Assembly (NCBI GenBank): GCA_002315745.1
Contig: DCID01000009.1
Span: 47,975-111,974, forward strand
Length of the DNA: 64,000 nucleotides
From: Bacteroidales bacterium UBA1735
GTDB taxonomy: Bacteria; Bacteroidota; Bacteroidia; Bacteroidales; Paludibacteraceae
Direction: 5' to 3'
Shown here: piece after piece, positions 55,682 to 64,000 of the stretch
Numbering within the stretch: position 1 is the first letter of the stretch
Layout: each line of letters opens with the position of its first letter
Notes under the pieces: generated by a model
What the model saw: only the letters and a program-made list of their open reading frames with translations
What the model was told of the DNA's origin: nothing
Database searches by the model: none
Made by a program: the position numbers and the translations under genes

Positions 55682-56867
55682 GTGCTTCGCCTAAGACCTC
55701 TGGCAAAGGCAGACGGTCTATCGTCTTTTTCAAGAACTTTTCTATTTTAAGGAAGTATCGTTGGTCTTCGACACTAACGAGCGTGATAGCTGTACCTTTA
55801 TTTTCGGCACGCGCTGTACGACCAATGCGATGCACATAGTCTTCCGCATCGCGTGGCACATCGTAGTTGATAACGAGTGGTATATCATCTACATCAATAC
55901 CGCGGGCAATGATGTCTGTTGCGACGAGTACATCTACTTTACCATTGCGAAAATCGAGCATCGTGGCTTCACGCTCTTTCTGATCCAAGTCAGAGTGCAT
56001 CGGCCGAGCATCAATCTTCTTCATCTTCAATGCTAACGTGAGGTCTTTGACCCGCTGCTTTTTACCCACGAAGAGGATGACTTTCTTTAGACCGCCTTCG
56101 GCTGAAGGAGTAAAGACCGCTTCGCTGTCAGACCGCTGCGCTGATAGATAATGTAATATGAACGGCACTTTCTGCCCTTCGTAGAGGTTAACGGCTAATT
56201 GGTGGATGGTCTCAGGCGGACGAGAGATGGCAATTTGCACCTCGACAGGATCATGCATGATCGCTTTCGCCATCTTGCGTATCTCAGTGGGCATAGTTGC
56301 CGAGAAGAGAATCTTCTGACAAGTCGAAGGCAGGTGCTTGTAGATATACATGATGTCATCATAGAAACCCATGTCTAACATACGATCTGCTTCGTCCAGA
56401 ATGAAATATTTAACCCCACTAAAATCAATGTCATAGATGTTCATCATACTGATGAGCCGTCCGGGTGTGGCAATGACTACATCCGCCCCTTTGGTCAAAC
56501 CATTGGTCTGTGTGCCCCATGCACCACTATCATTGCCGCCGTAGATGGCGACGGATGAAAAGGGTACATAGAATGAGAATCCTTCCATCTGCTGGTCAAT
56601 CTGCTGTGCCAACTCGCGGGTAGGAGCCATGATGATGGCATTCAACTTGGATGGATCGTGGTCGTCGTATTCGAGATTCGTTAATAGAGGTAAGATATAG
56701 GCTGCTGTCTTACCTGTGCCTGTTTGGGCGCAAGAGATGACATCGTGTCCCTCTAAGATGACGGGAATAGTCTGCTCTTGCACGGGGGTACATGTATCAA
56801 AGTGCATATCCCACAGCGCATCTAACACCCCGTCCGATAATGCTAGTTCGTCAAAGTTCATTCCCAA
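55578..56867 (-). CDS. DEAD-box RNA helicase with a C terminus read antisense to rsmF
   Basis: ATP-dependent RNA helicase, 429 residues, RhlE-like. Q motif with FDELALSDGVLDAL, Walker A AQTGTGKT, PTRELAQQ, TPGRLI, DEAD (in ILDEADRMLDMGF), SAT (FSATMPT), ATDIIARGID and HRIGRTAR. The end (about residues 395-429, rich in Gly, Ser, Arg and Lys) is encoded opposite the last 104 bp of rsmF. A basic tail is usual for the family, so it may work, but the position suggests loss of an earlier stop. Overlaps the upstream epimerase gene by 10 bp. Confidence 0.93.
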   Translation of the reverse strand: MGMNFDELALSDGVLDALWDMHFDTCTPVQEQTIPVILEGHDVISCAQTGTGKTAAYILPLLTNLEYDDHDPSKLNAIIMAPTRELAQQIDQQMEGFSFYVPFSSVAIYGGNDSGAWGTQTNGLTKGADVVIATPGRLISMMNIYDIDFSGVKYFILDEADRMLDMGFYDDIMYIYKHLPSTCQKILFSATMPTEIRKMAKAIMHDPVEVQIAISRPPETIHQLAVNLYEGQKVPFILHYLSAQRSDSEAVFTPSAEGGLKKVILFVGKKQRVKDLTLALKMKKIDARPMHSDLDQKEREATMLDFRNGKVDVLVATDIIARGIDVDDIPLVINYDVPRDAEDYVHRIGRTARAENKGTAITLVSVEDQRYFLKIEKFLKKTIDRLPLPEVLGEAPTGCESATPSGKGCSNGSRRFFRNRGKHPHKSAK

Positions 56868-58441
56868 CCGTCAAATACATCTGCACCATATACATTATCT
56901 TCCTTCTCATCGTGCAGGGGTGCCCATAGTTGAGCGAAGAAAGGATTACGTTTAGCTTCTTTATCCCATTGCCACGGCGTAGCGGGTAGATCATCGATAG
57001 GTTTAGTTACATTTTTATATGGCCAAGGGAAACATGCCGGACACCAATGTCCACCCAGTAGGATGAGACGAGGCGAAGCAGTAAACTTATGCCCTTCGGC
57101 ACATTGCCACTCGAGCGGCGTATCCCAATCGCCCTTAACCATTTTCTTGGATAAACACTTACCTCCACGGAAGAGTGCCGCTTTTTGCATATCTTCTAAC
57201 GTAAATTCGGATTGCGGTTTGCTCTCATCATAGCCATGGTTGAGCAACACGGCCTCGCGACTATTATGACTGAGGTCTAGTTTTGACCATGGTTGGATAG
57301 CCTCATAAGCCTCGATAGAACCATAATAAGCCTTGATGCGTTGATCGGCACGCGGATTACGGCACTTACGCCATTGACGTATCCACCATTGCGTACCATG
57401 CTCTTTGGACATCGCCATAAAATACATCGCCAGTTGCACGATATGCGGCACGAGGTGCGATGCATAAACGAGTTTGCTGCGTACTGCGAACTTCAACCCC
57501 GCAGGTAAGGTATCGGACTTAGCCATCTGTTTGAAGTACTCACGAACGGGTATGTTCTCACGGAAATGGATGAACTCCTCGAGTTTATCACTATCTAAGT
57601 ACCACATACCATGGAAATTGCGCGTCGTGAACCATTTGGAACGGAAGATCTTTTCGGGTTTAGGACAACCGATCGCATTTAACAATAGACATTCAAACTC
57701 ATAGTTAGACAGTCGATAATCCTCACCTGAACCAATGTTATAGTAGTTTTTCCAGAATGCTTCGGGCACTTCAGGACGGCAGATGCGTTCGAGCAGTCTT
57801 CCGCTATCGTCCACCGTTGCCCATTCCAGCACACCACGTACAGGCACATGGAACATGATAGGATCGTAGTTCTTCAAAATAGCAGGATACAGGATACCCG
57901 ACTGACGCAGGCTAACCCAGTTTTTAATGCTACCATCGGTAAGAATACGCTCTGCCCACGCTTTGGTGATACCATAATGATCGTATGCGCTCACACAGAT
58001 CGGATCACCAGTGCGTCCCCAATGGAGCGGTTCACGGCGATCACCCATTTGTGCGACCGAACCGACATAAACGACCTTGGGTTGCTTATCTCCTTGTGCC
58101 ACTACGGCATCACGCAGATAAAGGGCGGCGGTGATGTTCGTCTTGCGAGTAGCCGTAGGACGATAGTCGGCTTGCGGCGAAACCATACCTCCGACATGGA
58201 GCACATAATCCGCACCTGTGACGCCCTGCAAAACGCTGTCGTAGTTGGTCAAATCACCCCAGATGACTTGCAACGTATCGTGATCATACTGTGCCTGAAG
58301 GGAGGCTAGTTTCTCTTTGTTCTTAGCGCTAGGTCGGGCTAAAATACGAAGTGTGTATCGATCGGCATGACGCAGAATCTCCTGCATACCTGCCCAGCCC
58401 ATGGTGCCGGTAGCACCTGTTAAGAAAACTATGGTTTTCAT
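56858..58441 (-). CDS. NAD-dependent epimerase/dehydratase fused to a zinc-ribbon-like C terminus
   Basis: 527 residues. An extended SDR domain (1 to about 330): FLTGATGTMGWAG (nucleotide-binding Gly-rich loop), VVYVGSVAQMGD, and YDHYGITKAWAE with the catalytic Tyr-x-x-x-Lys. After a helical linker the last 100 residues hold WQCAEGHKFTASPRLILLG and HWCPACFPWPY, a pattern of one Cys, one His and a CxxC, resembling treble-clef/zinc-ribbon modules that read W-x-C-x-x-GH...CP-x-C. The substrate is unknown. Such a fusion is not one I recognise as standard. Start ATG 58441 abuts a TTTACGA repeat; it overlaps the helicase start by 10 bp. Confidence 0.82.
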   Translation of the reverse strand: MKTIVFLTGATGTMGWAGMQEILRHADRYTLRILARPSAKNKEKLASLQAQYDHDTLQVIWGDLTNYDSVLQGVTGADYVLHVGGMVSPQADYRPTATRKTNITAALYLRDAVVAQGDKQPKVVYVGSVAQMGDRREPLHWGRTGDPICVSAYDHYGITKAWAERILTDGSIKNWVSLRQSGILYPAILKNYDPIMFHVPVRGVLEWATVDDSGRLLERICRPEVPEAFWKNYYNIGSGEDYRLSNYEFECLLLNAIGCPKPEKIFRSKWFTTRNFHGMWYLDSDKLEEFIHFRENIPVREYFKQMAKSDTLPAGLKFAVRSKLVYASHLVPHIVQLAMYFMAMSKEHGTQWWIRQWRKCRNPRADQRIKAYYGSIEAYEAIQPWSKLDLSHNSREAVLLNHGYDESKPQSEFTLEDMQKAALFRGGKCLSKKMVKGDWDTPLEWQCAEGHKFTASPRLILLGGHWCPACFPWPYKNVTKPIDDLPATPWQWDKEAKRNPFFAQLWAPLHDEKEDNVYGADVFDGWE

Positions 58442-58476
58442 ATTTACGATTTTATTATTTACGATTTACGATTTAT
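58442..58476. repeat. Heptamer repeats (ATTTACG family) before the epimerase gene
   Basis: ATTTACG (58442-58448), ATTTTATT, ATTTACG, ATTTACG, ATTTATG. The same family recurs at 63149-63183 and in short form inside ispG (63377-63390). Confidence 0.75.
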
Positions 58477-58500
58477 GTGCCATTTAGTTTATGGGATCAT

Positions 58501-60108
58501 TTATTCTTTAGAAGCACGAAGTTTTTCCCACTGCTCTTTGAAGAACGCACTGGTGTGATGGGTCATATGAAGCCACCAATGCGAGAGGATCTGCTCGTCC
58601 TCATTCTCTTTCTCCTGCACTACAATCTCGGCATTATTCTCAGAGATAACTAGTAGGATATCATCTAACTGTAATTCGGTGTTACCTTGCGGTACAAAGA
58701 ATGTATCCTCACGTCTAACCATGATCACCAAGGTCTTTTCAGGAATAGTGAGATCCTTCAGACGATTACCATGGACTAATATTTCCTCCGTCACCTTAGT
58801 CTCGTGAGCAGAAGACTCCACCTCTTCGGGTAGGTCAATATCAAAGTACCGCAACCGATGTTCCTTTTCAGGAGGTAAGGCTAACCCTAATCGCTTCGCA
58901 ATCATACCGATGGTAGTACCTTGTACTAATAAACTAACTAATGTGCACGCAAAGACTACATTGAACAACAGGGTAGAGTGTTCTACATTGTTGGCCACAC
59001 AGAGGATGGCAAAAATAATAGGCACTGCCCCTTTGAGACCAACCGCACTGAGCAGTAGTTTATCATGCTGCTTGTACTTCTTGAAGGGAGCCATACAAGC
59101 AAAGACACTGATCGGACGTGCGATAATAATCATCACGACGCTGATGATCAGACATGGCAAACCTACTTCCACACTTAATAAATCCGCAGGACGTACCATC
59201 AAACCGAGCATCAAGAACATAACCAATTGACTTAGCCATGTCAGTCCGTCGAAGAAAGATTTGGTTTGGCGGCGTTTAGTGAATCGACTATTACCAATGA
59301 TGAGACCTCCGATATATACGGCTAAGAATGGATTGCCCTTGAGGTAGAAAGTCATGGAGAAAATGGCGATGCACGCCGTCAATACCATGATTGGATACAG
59401 ACTCTCATTGGAGAATTGCACCTTGCCTAATATCCAAACGATAATCTTGGCAAAGATGAAACCCATGACCGCACCCATGATTAACTGAATGAGTACATCC
59501 TGAATGATGCCCAGCACACTAATCTCTGCACTATTAGTGGTAACAATACCAATGAGAGTGATGGTCAATATATAAGCCATTGGGTCATTCGCACCAGATT
59601 CTAATTCCAATAAGGGACGGAGATTATGCTTGAGCCTAACCCCATTGTTACGCAATACAGAGAAGACACTAGCGGAATCCGTTGAGGACATCGTCGCTGC
59701 CATCAAAAGGGCAGTGCCAATACTCACTGTAGTCACGGCGTTCAGCCATCCGAAGAGTGCCCAGATAATCACACCTGTGATGAGACAGGTGAGTAAAACA
59801 CCTAACGTCGCTAATGTGACACCCGGTGCAATAACAGGTTGAATATCGGCAATCTTCGTGTCCATACCGCCCGAGAAAAGGATGACGCATAAGGCGATGG
59901 TACCTATGGCTTGGGCGGCGTTCACGTTGAGCATGACTTCAATACCTTCGATGCCCATCCATGAACCAATACCACTTGGACCAAACAGCATACCAACCGC
60001 CAAGAATAGTAACAAAGCAGGAACACCTAACTTGAAACCAATCTTATCGGTAAAAATACTAGCGAAGAAAAGCAGCGAGAGAATGAGTAAAACGAATTCT
60101 ACAGCCAT
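58501..60108 (-). CDS. Potassium/proton antiporter (CPA1, NhaP2/CvrA type)
   Basis: 535 residues. About twelve membrane segments in residues 1-400. Ion-binding region ATMSSTDSASVFSVL and LELESGANDPMAYIL (Asp pair of CPA1 exchangers), with GLKGAVPIIFAI. After the membrane part a cytoplasmic TrkA_C-like domain follows (about 430-505, LVHGNRLKDLTIPEKTLVIMVRRED), typical of the NhaP2/CvrA branch regulated by nucleotides. The start lies 3 bp after the thioredoxin stop. Confidence 0.9.
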   Translation of the reverse strand: MAVEFVLLILSLLFFASIFTDKIGFKLGVPALLLFLAVGMLFGPSGIGSWMGIEGIEVMLNVNAAQAIGTIALCVILFSGGMDTKIADIQPVIAPGVTLATLGVLLTCLITGVIIWALFGWLNAVTTVSIGTALLMAATMSSTDSASVFSVLRNNGVRLKHNLRPLLELESGANDPMAYILTITLIGIVTTNSAEISVLGIIQDVLIQLIMGAVMGFIFAKIIVWILGKVQFSNESLYPIMVLTACIAIFSMTFYLKGNPFLAVYIGGLIIGNSRFTKRRQTKSFFDGLTWLSQLVMFLMLGLMVRPADLLSVEVGLPCLIISVVMIIIARPISVFACMAPFKKYKQHDKLLLSAVGLKGAVPIIFAILCVANNVEHSTLLFNVVFACTLVSLLVQGTTIGMIAKRLGLALPPEKEHRLRYFDIDLPEEVESSAHETKVTEEILVHGNRLKDLTIPEKTLVIMVRREDTFFVPQGNTELQLDDILLVISENNAEIVVQEKENEDEQILSHWWLHMTHHTSAFFKEQWEKLRASKE

Positions 60109-60111
60109 AAC

Positions 60112-60534
60112 TTATTTTTGTAATAGTTGTTGGTCAATGATTTTAATGATCTCCTCTTTGGGATAAAGCCCTTTGAGCAAAATAGGCTGTCCTGAAGTGG
60201 GAATATACAACACCTGCGGAATAGAACTGATTTGGAATACATACGCTAACTCGCGCTCCTGCTCCGTGTCGGCCTTGAAGAAACGCACTTTGCCTGCGTA
60301 TGTCTGCGATAACTCCTCCATAATAGGTGCCAAGCGTTTGCATGGTCCACACCAAGTGGTGTAGAAATCAATGATGGCGGGTTGAGTGCCCTTATATTGC
60401 CAATCTTTGTGATGCACATAGTCAAAGATGGAATCTTTGAACTGTTGAGTGGTGATATACTGCACCCCTTGCGCCTGCGCGCACGCGCCTATAAAAAAGG
60501 ATGCGACCAATAAAGTAAATATTTTTTTTCTCAT
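60112..60534 (-). CDS. Exported thioredoxin-like protein
   Basis: 140 residues. Signal peptide with a possible lipobox (FFIGAC, C18), then a thioredoxin fold with active site TTWCGPCKRLAPIM, QISSIPQVLYI (cis-Pro) and a C-terminal helix. It would act in the periplasm, either reducing or forming disulfides. It is the first gene before the antiporter. A bidirectional-looking terminator and tRNA-Gln lie upstream; no clear own promoter is seen. Confidence 0.9.
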   Translation of the reverse strand: MRKKIFTLLVASFFIGACAQAQGVQYITTQQFKDSIFDYVHHKDWQYKGTQPAIIDFYTTWCGPCKRLAPIMEELSQTYAGKVRFFKADTEQERELAYVFQISSIPQVLYIPTSGQPILLKGLYPKEEIIKIIDQQLLQK

Positions 60535-60550
60535 AGTCGTATTACTTTAA

Positions 60551-60573
60551 AACCCCAGCAGTGGGCTGAGGTT
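60551..60573 (-). terminator. Terminator after tRNA-Gln
   Basis: Minus strand AACCTCAGC and GCTGGGGTT pair around CCACT with one mismatch, followed by TTTTAAAG. It separates the tRNA from the thioredoxin gene. Confidence 0.8.
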
Positions 60574-60578
60574 TTTGA

Positions 60579-60651
60579 GTTGCCTAACCAGGATTCGAAC
60601 CCAGACAGACAGAACCAGAATCTGTAGTGCTACCATTACACAATTAGGCAA
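60579..60651 (-). tRNA. tRNA-Gln (anticodon CUG)
   Basis: Minus-strand cloverleaf of 73 bases. Acceptor TTGCCTA/TAGGCAA; anticodon stem ACAGA/TCTGT with loop TTCTGGT (anticodon CTG); T arm CTGGG-TTCGAAT-CCTGG. CCA is not encoded. A hairpin GCAGTCG/CGACTGC (60656-60683) lies between its promoter and the mature 5' end. Confidence 0.96.
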
Positions 60652-60682
60652 TTTCGCAGTCGATTTTATTCAAATGCGACTG

Positions 60683-60714
60683 CAAAGGTACAGCTTTTTT
60701 ATGAAACTTCCAAA
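60683..60714 (-). promoter_or_regulatory. Promoter for tRNA-Gln
   Basis: Minus-strand TTTG (60711-60714), 20 bp, TACCTTTG (60683-60690), about 30 bp before the tRNA. Confidence 0.8.
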
Positions 60715-60749
60715 TTTTTGTGCATTTTTTTTGAAAAAACTCACAAAAA

Positions 60750-60784
60750 ACCTGTAACCTGTCACCTGCAACCTACAACCTGCC
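60750..60784. repeat. Five 7-bp repeats (ACCTGCA family) after the TPR gene
   Basis: ACCTGTA, ACCTGTC, ACCTGCA, ACCTACA, ACCTGCC; the reverse complement is the AGGTTGC family of 15637-15692. Confidence 0.9.
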
Positions 60785-60786
60785 GC

Positions 60787-61494
60787 CTATTTCTTCAGCA
60801 AAGAGGGTAGGTATTCGTCGCGAACAAACACAAAGTCAGGGAACTCCTTCAATATCTCTTGACACTTCTTGATGGCAGCCTCTTTGTCTCCTAACTTCTC
60901 ATAACTCTGTGCAATACAAAGTTCCATAGCGGGGTAGTTCCACCAGTATCTATATAACTCGTTCTCACGCATCAGTTGTTCCGAGAGAAAGAACATTTCC
61001 ATCGCTTTTTCCTTGTTACCACCTATGAGCTTGGGTGCATGGAAATAGACACTGCCGCGCAGCGACAAAGCAATAGGGTCGTGATCATTGTGCTCGATAG
61101 CTTCTTTGGCGTACTTGAAAGATTGTGCTCCGCAGGAGATGATTTTAGACTTATCTAACAGATACTCAAAGGCATATGCTGCACCCGTGTAGGTGGCATA
61201 TTGTGAAGGAGTAAGCACAGACTTGTGTGCCTCAATGTGTTTCCAGAAATTGTCCAAAAACTCACGGCAACGAGGATCGTTAAGATCCGAGCGGAAGGGG
61301 ATAAAACCATACTCATAGTTGATGAGACGAGTGCGATCCAAATCGCTCAATTGATCCCAATCGGCGGTGGTGATGAATATCTCCCAATCAGACAAATCTT
61401 GCGCCAAATAGCCCGCAAGGAGTTGTTTGTCCGAGAACTGTGCAAAGCACAGCCCCGAACATAACAATCCTAATATCAATAACTTACTTTTCAC
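60787..61494 (-). CDS. Exported TPR-like protein
   Basis: 235 residues. A signal peptide (to CFAQ, residue 19) is followed by a helical protein with TPR-like pairs (residues about 120-150, [13 protein letters not shown], and 190-225, [22 protein letters not shown]). Two cysteines lie in the mature middle region. Function unknown. Its start overlaps the pfp stop by 11 bp, so it is expressed with pfp, but no functional link is apparent. Confidence 0.8.
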   Translation of the reverse strand: MKSKLLILGLLCSGLCFAQFSDKQLLAGYLAQDLSDWEIFITTADWDQLSDLDRTRLINYEYGFIPFRSDLNDPRCREFLDNFWKHIEAHKSVLTPSQYATYTGAAYAFEYLLDKSKIISCGAQSFKYAKEAIEHNDHDPIALSLRGSVYFHAPKLIGGNKEKAMEMFFLSEQLMRENELYRYWWNYPAMELCIAQSYEKLGDKEAAIKKCQEILKEFPDFVFVRDEYLPSLLKK

Positions 61495-63145
61495 CTCTTT
61501 CTAATTTTAATGTGTGAGTAGGTTGGTCGCATACCTCGGTTGGCCCATAGTACTGAACGGGTCCCGGATAAATATACGACGTGTTAGCATCTGCCCATTC
61601 CGCACGGTGATTCTTGAGATAGAGGAACGGTTTGCCATTCAAATCCACAAGGGCTTTTTGAATAACAGGTTTCATCTTACCATTACGTTTCTCCATGTTC
61701 ATCATCATCGTGATAGGTACACCACCGGCAATCCATTCAGCAGCGGGTTTAGTGAGGTTACGTACGAGTGACATATATCCGGTCTTACCTGCTGCAATAA
61801 GGTGGGTAGCGGTTACACCAATCGAGTAGCAGTAGTCTGCATCGAAATTGGAGGGGATAGCGCAACGACCTTCGTAACCAAAGAAGTGGTTGAGGGCAGC
61901 AAACTTACCTTTATACGAGCCTGCTGCTTTGAGTTGAGCAAGACGCTTGCCAACCATCTCGATGAGCAGTTTCTCGGTCTCAATCTGTGATACCATCACG
62001 TTGCCGTGTGGGTCACGATCAAGGGTGAGCTGACGTGCGATGCCCTTCGGCAGCGAACGATAGAGTTCGCAGGATGCAGGAGTAAGCATAGACTTGACAT
62101 ATTCACGTTTAGCATCATCGCCTTCGAGCGAAGCGAACTCCTCGTTGTTGGCGAGCAGGTCGTTGAGCTCCTGAATAAGCACACGCATAGCCGGAATGAA
62201 CTCAATCAATCCTTCTGGAATAAGAATCGTACCGAAGTTTAGACCCGAGTTAGCGCGATCAACGATTACTTCTACAATCTGTTCTACAATGTCGTTGAGT
62301 GTCATGTTCTTAGCCTCTACTTCCTCAGAGATAAGGCAGATATTGGGCTGCGACTGAAGGGCACATTCTAGGGCAATGTGACTTGCCGAACGACCCATAA
62401 GACGGATGAAGTGCCAGTATTTCTTGGCGGAATTAGCATCGCGTTGGATGTTACCAATCAGTTCGGAATAGACCTTGCAAGCGGTATCAAAACCGAACGA
62501 AGTCTCAATCATCTCGTTCTTAAGGTCACCATCAATCGTCTTAGGACAACCAATGACTTGGATGCCGCATTTCTTTTGGAGGTAATACTCAGCGAGTACG
62601 CAAGCGTTGGTATTGGAGTCGTCACCACCAATAATCACTACGGCTTGGATACCGAGTTTCTTGCACACTTCGATACCATTATCGAACTGCCACGTTTCTT
62701 CCAGTTTGGTACGACCTGAACCAATAATATCGAAACCACCAGTGTTACGATAGTCGTCAATGATATCAGCAGTCAGTTCTTGATACTTACCTTCAATCAA
62801 ACCCGAAGGTCCACCAAGGAAACCATATAGTTTGTTGGCAGGATTGAGGGCTTTGAGTCCATCAAACAGACCAGCAATCACATTGTGTCCACCAGGAGCC
62901 TGACCTCCCGAAAGAATAACGCCTACGTTGATGGTGGCATTGTTCTTGACACCCTCGGCTGCGGGCTCCATCGTGATGACGGGCAGACCATAAGTGTTGG
63001 GGAAAAGTTGTTTGATTTCGGCTTGGTCAGCCACGGACTGAGTAGCAGCGCCTTCTACAAGACGCACGTGTCCGTTCAGCGCTACGGGCATCTTGGGCTT
63101 GTAGCTTTGACGGGCAATCTGTAAAGGAGATTTTTGCATTGTCAT
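61484..63145 (-). CDS. pfp: Pyrophosphate-dependent 6-phosphofructokinase
   Basis: Uses PPi to phosphorylate fructose 6-phosphate, reversible; the usual enzyme of Bacteroidales glycolysis. 553 residues (long clade). [17 protein letters not shown] (with the Gly-rich PPi site), [11 protein letters not shown] (the GDD-type sequence of PPi enzymes, in contrast to GGDGS of ATP enzymes), [10 protein letters not shown] (catalytic TIDxD), [14 protein letters not shown] and [14 protein letters not shown] are seen. It follows ispG after 28 bp. Confidence 0.96.
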   Translation of the reverse strand: MTMQKSPLQIARQSYKPKMPVALNGHVRLVEGAATQSVADQAEIKQLFPNTYGLPVITMEPAAEGVKNNATINVGVILSGGQAPGGHNVIAGLFDGLKALNPANKLYGFLGGPSGLIEGKYQELTADIIDDYRNTGGFDIIGSGRTKLEETWQFDNGIEVCKKLGIQAVVIIGGDDSNTNACVLAEYYLQKKCGIQVIGCPKTIDGDLKNEMIETSFGFDTACKVYSELIGNIQRDANSAKKYWHFIRLMGRSASHIALECALQSQPNICLISEEVEAKNMTLNDIVEQIVEVIVDRANSGLNFGTILIPEGLIEFIPAMRVLIQELNDLLANNEEFASLEGDDAKREYVKSMLTPASCELYRSLPKGIARQLTLDRDPHGNVMVSQIETEKLLIEMVGKRLAQLKAAGSYKGKFAALNHFFGYEGRCAIPSNFDADYCYSIGVTATHLIAAGKTGYMSLVRNLTKPAAEWIAGGVPITMMMNMEKRNGKMKPVIQKALVDLNGKPFLYLKNHRAEWADANTSYIYPGPVQYYGPTEVCDQPTHTLKLERGEK

Positions 63146-63148
63146 AAT

Positions 63149-63183
63149 GATTTACGATTTAAATATTTACATTTTACGATTTA
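63149..63183. repeat. Degenerate GATTTAC heptamers across the ispG stop
   Basis: GATTTAC, GATTTAA, ATATTTAC, ATTTTAC, GATTTAT on the plus strand. The last two codons and stop of ispG lie inside. Confidence 0.65.
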
Positions 63184-64000
63184 TTCTCTTGAATCAATTG
63201 TAGCAATTGTTGTACAGCTTCTTCCTGGGGAATGTTTTTAAGTACGCACTCTTTACCCTTATATAATGAGACGCGATCGCGACCTGCACCCACATAACCA
63301 TAGTCGGCATCTGCCATCTCTCCTGGGCCATTGACGATACAACCCATCACGGCGATTTTTGGAAAATCGCCGGATGTACGATTTACGATTTGAGCGGCAA
63401 AGGCTTCTTTTATTTGGCGGACAGTTTCTTGAAGATCAAACATCGTACGTCCGCAACCGGGGCAAGAGACAAACTCTGTCTTATAGCGAGTGATCTGAGC
63501 GGCTTGAAGGATATCTCGACTGAGCTGTGCGAGTTGTGGCACCGAGAAAGAGGGATTGAGTAATTCCAATTTCTTACAGTTATATTGCCACAATAGGCGT
63601 CCGCACTCAGCAGCGGCATGGAGTTGGAAATTTTCCCAGTTCTTCTCCGTCGCGTAGTAGAAGATAGCTTCGTCTGTCTCATCATAACTGAGAATGATGG
63701 AATCAGAATAGCGTTCGCTTTTGGGGTTGACAAAATAATTAACCAATTCGCGAGCGACAGGAATCTCCGCTTCTGGGTCTTCGGATAATGAGACACGCAC
63801 AGTGTCGCCGATACCGTCTGCTAATAATGCTCCAATACCCACGGCGGACTTGATACGTCCATCTTCGCCTTCGCCCGCCTCAGTCACACCTAAGTGAATA
63901 GGGAAATGCATATATTCTGCATCCATCGTACGTACGAGTAAACGCACAGTGTCCACCATAATACGGGTGTTAGAAGCCTTAATACTGAGCACGATATTGG
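63174..64000 (-). CDS. ispG: 4-hydroxy-3-methylbut-2-enyl diphosphate synthase, C-terminal part (cut by window edge)
   Basis: Reductive step of the MEP isoprenoid pathway; 4Fe-4S enzyme. The visible 275 residues are the C-terminal part of the large (three-domain) IspG of Bacteroidetes and plants; the frame stays open to the edge, so the gene starts outside. Seen: FPIHLGVTEAGEGEDGRIKS, then the middle domain, then the cluster-binding SCPGCGRTMFDLQE and GCIVNGPGEMADADYGYVG. The segment AQIVNRTSGDFP before KIAVMGC contains two copies of the heptamer TACGATT (63377-63390), and the stop lies in more of them. pfp follows downstream. Confidence 0.95.
   Translation of the reverse strand, partial: NIVLSIKASNTRIMVDTVRLLVRTMDAEYMHFPIHLGVTEAGEGEDGRIKSAVGIGALLADGIGDTVRVSLSEDPEAEIPVARELVNYFVNPKSERYSDSIILSYDETDEAIFYYATEKNWENFQLHAAAECGRLLWQYNCKKLELLNPSFSVPQLAQLSRDILQAAQITRYKTEFVSCPGCGRTMFDLQETVRQIKEAFAAQIVNRTSGDFPKIAVMGCIVNGPGEMADADYGYVGAGRDRVSLYKGKECVLKNIPQEEAVQQLLQLIQENKS

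Overview
The window is a gene-dense piece of a Bacteroidota chromosome, most likely order Bacteroidales. Evidence seen in the sequence: about twenty promoters of the Bacteroidetes type (TTTG, 19-20 bp, TAnnTTTG); no clear Shine-Dalgarno tracts; a secreted nuclease with a type IX secretion C-terminal domain; PPi-dependent phosphofructokinase, pyruvate:ferredoxin oxidoreductase, DUF2723, DUF1599 and the large IspG variant. Species cannot be decided from this. There are no rRNA genes, CRISPR arrays, complete insertion sequences or prophage. Two tRNAs are present (Pro-UGG, Gln-CUG).

Layout. 1-3.4 kb: end of a polysaccharide ABC exporter, ybeY, a split chromate transporter and udk. 3.5-10.7 kb: the accessory-looking part, with a membrane-bound AraC-type regulator, a small secreted protein, and two copies of a unit made of a 43-residue peptide gene plus a lipoprotein carrying a fimbrillin-like region and a Hint (hedgehog/intein) domain. 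An 80-residue membrane protein and an AAA_14 ATPase lie between the two copies. Three transcription units here share one promoter cassette: four direct repeats at 19, 21 and 20 bp steps ending just before the -33 box. 10.8-19.9 kb: nadD-gmk-yicC, tRNA-Pro, a TPR protein, ribH, aspartokinase, YitT, a sugar nucleotidyltransferase, galE, a pseudouridine synthase. 19.4-26.2 kb: a PepSY-like protein, a secreted GH13 enzyme, ugd and an SLBB export protein. 26.4-41.1 kb: DUF2723, a COG0523 GTPase, aroB, exosortase, tsaD, waaA, hisS, DUF1599, DoxX, tpiA, a gamma carbonic anhydrase, pyrH, frr, rsgA. 41.1-54 kb: DUF6913-like, ligA, the T9SS nuclease, divIC, ruvC, ferredoxin, a second AAA_14 ATPase, PFOR, pcrA. 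54-64 kb: rsmF, a DEAD helicase, an epimerase-zinc ribbon fusion, a K+/H+ antiporter, thioredoxin, tRNA-Gln, a TPR protein, pfp and the end of ispG.

The strongest non-gene signal is the amount of short repeated DNA. (1) A 35-37 bp palindromic element sits in frame inside nadD, yicC, rsgA and ligA, with a diverged copy in pcrA, and it is open in both orientations. (2) Degenerate 7-bp tandem repeats fill many gene junctions, often supply the last codons and stop of the upstream gene, and also occur inside ugd, rsgA and pcrA. (3) A 320-bp spacer upstream of rsmF is built of five different families of 11-bp repeats. (4) A 41-bp palindrome lies inside the exosortase gene. (5) A 12-bp repeat encodes the linker of the AraC-type regulator.

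Working model (inference): the membrane AraC-type protein, divergent from the first cassette, may read an envelope signal and activate all three cassette promoters through the phased repeats, producing the peptides and the Hint lipoproteins together. The repeat families suggest a genome in which short tandem and palindromic DNA is generated or spread frequently and is tolerated in frame within housekeeping genes.
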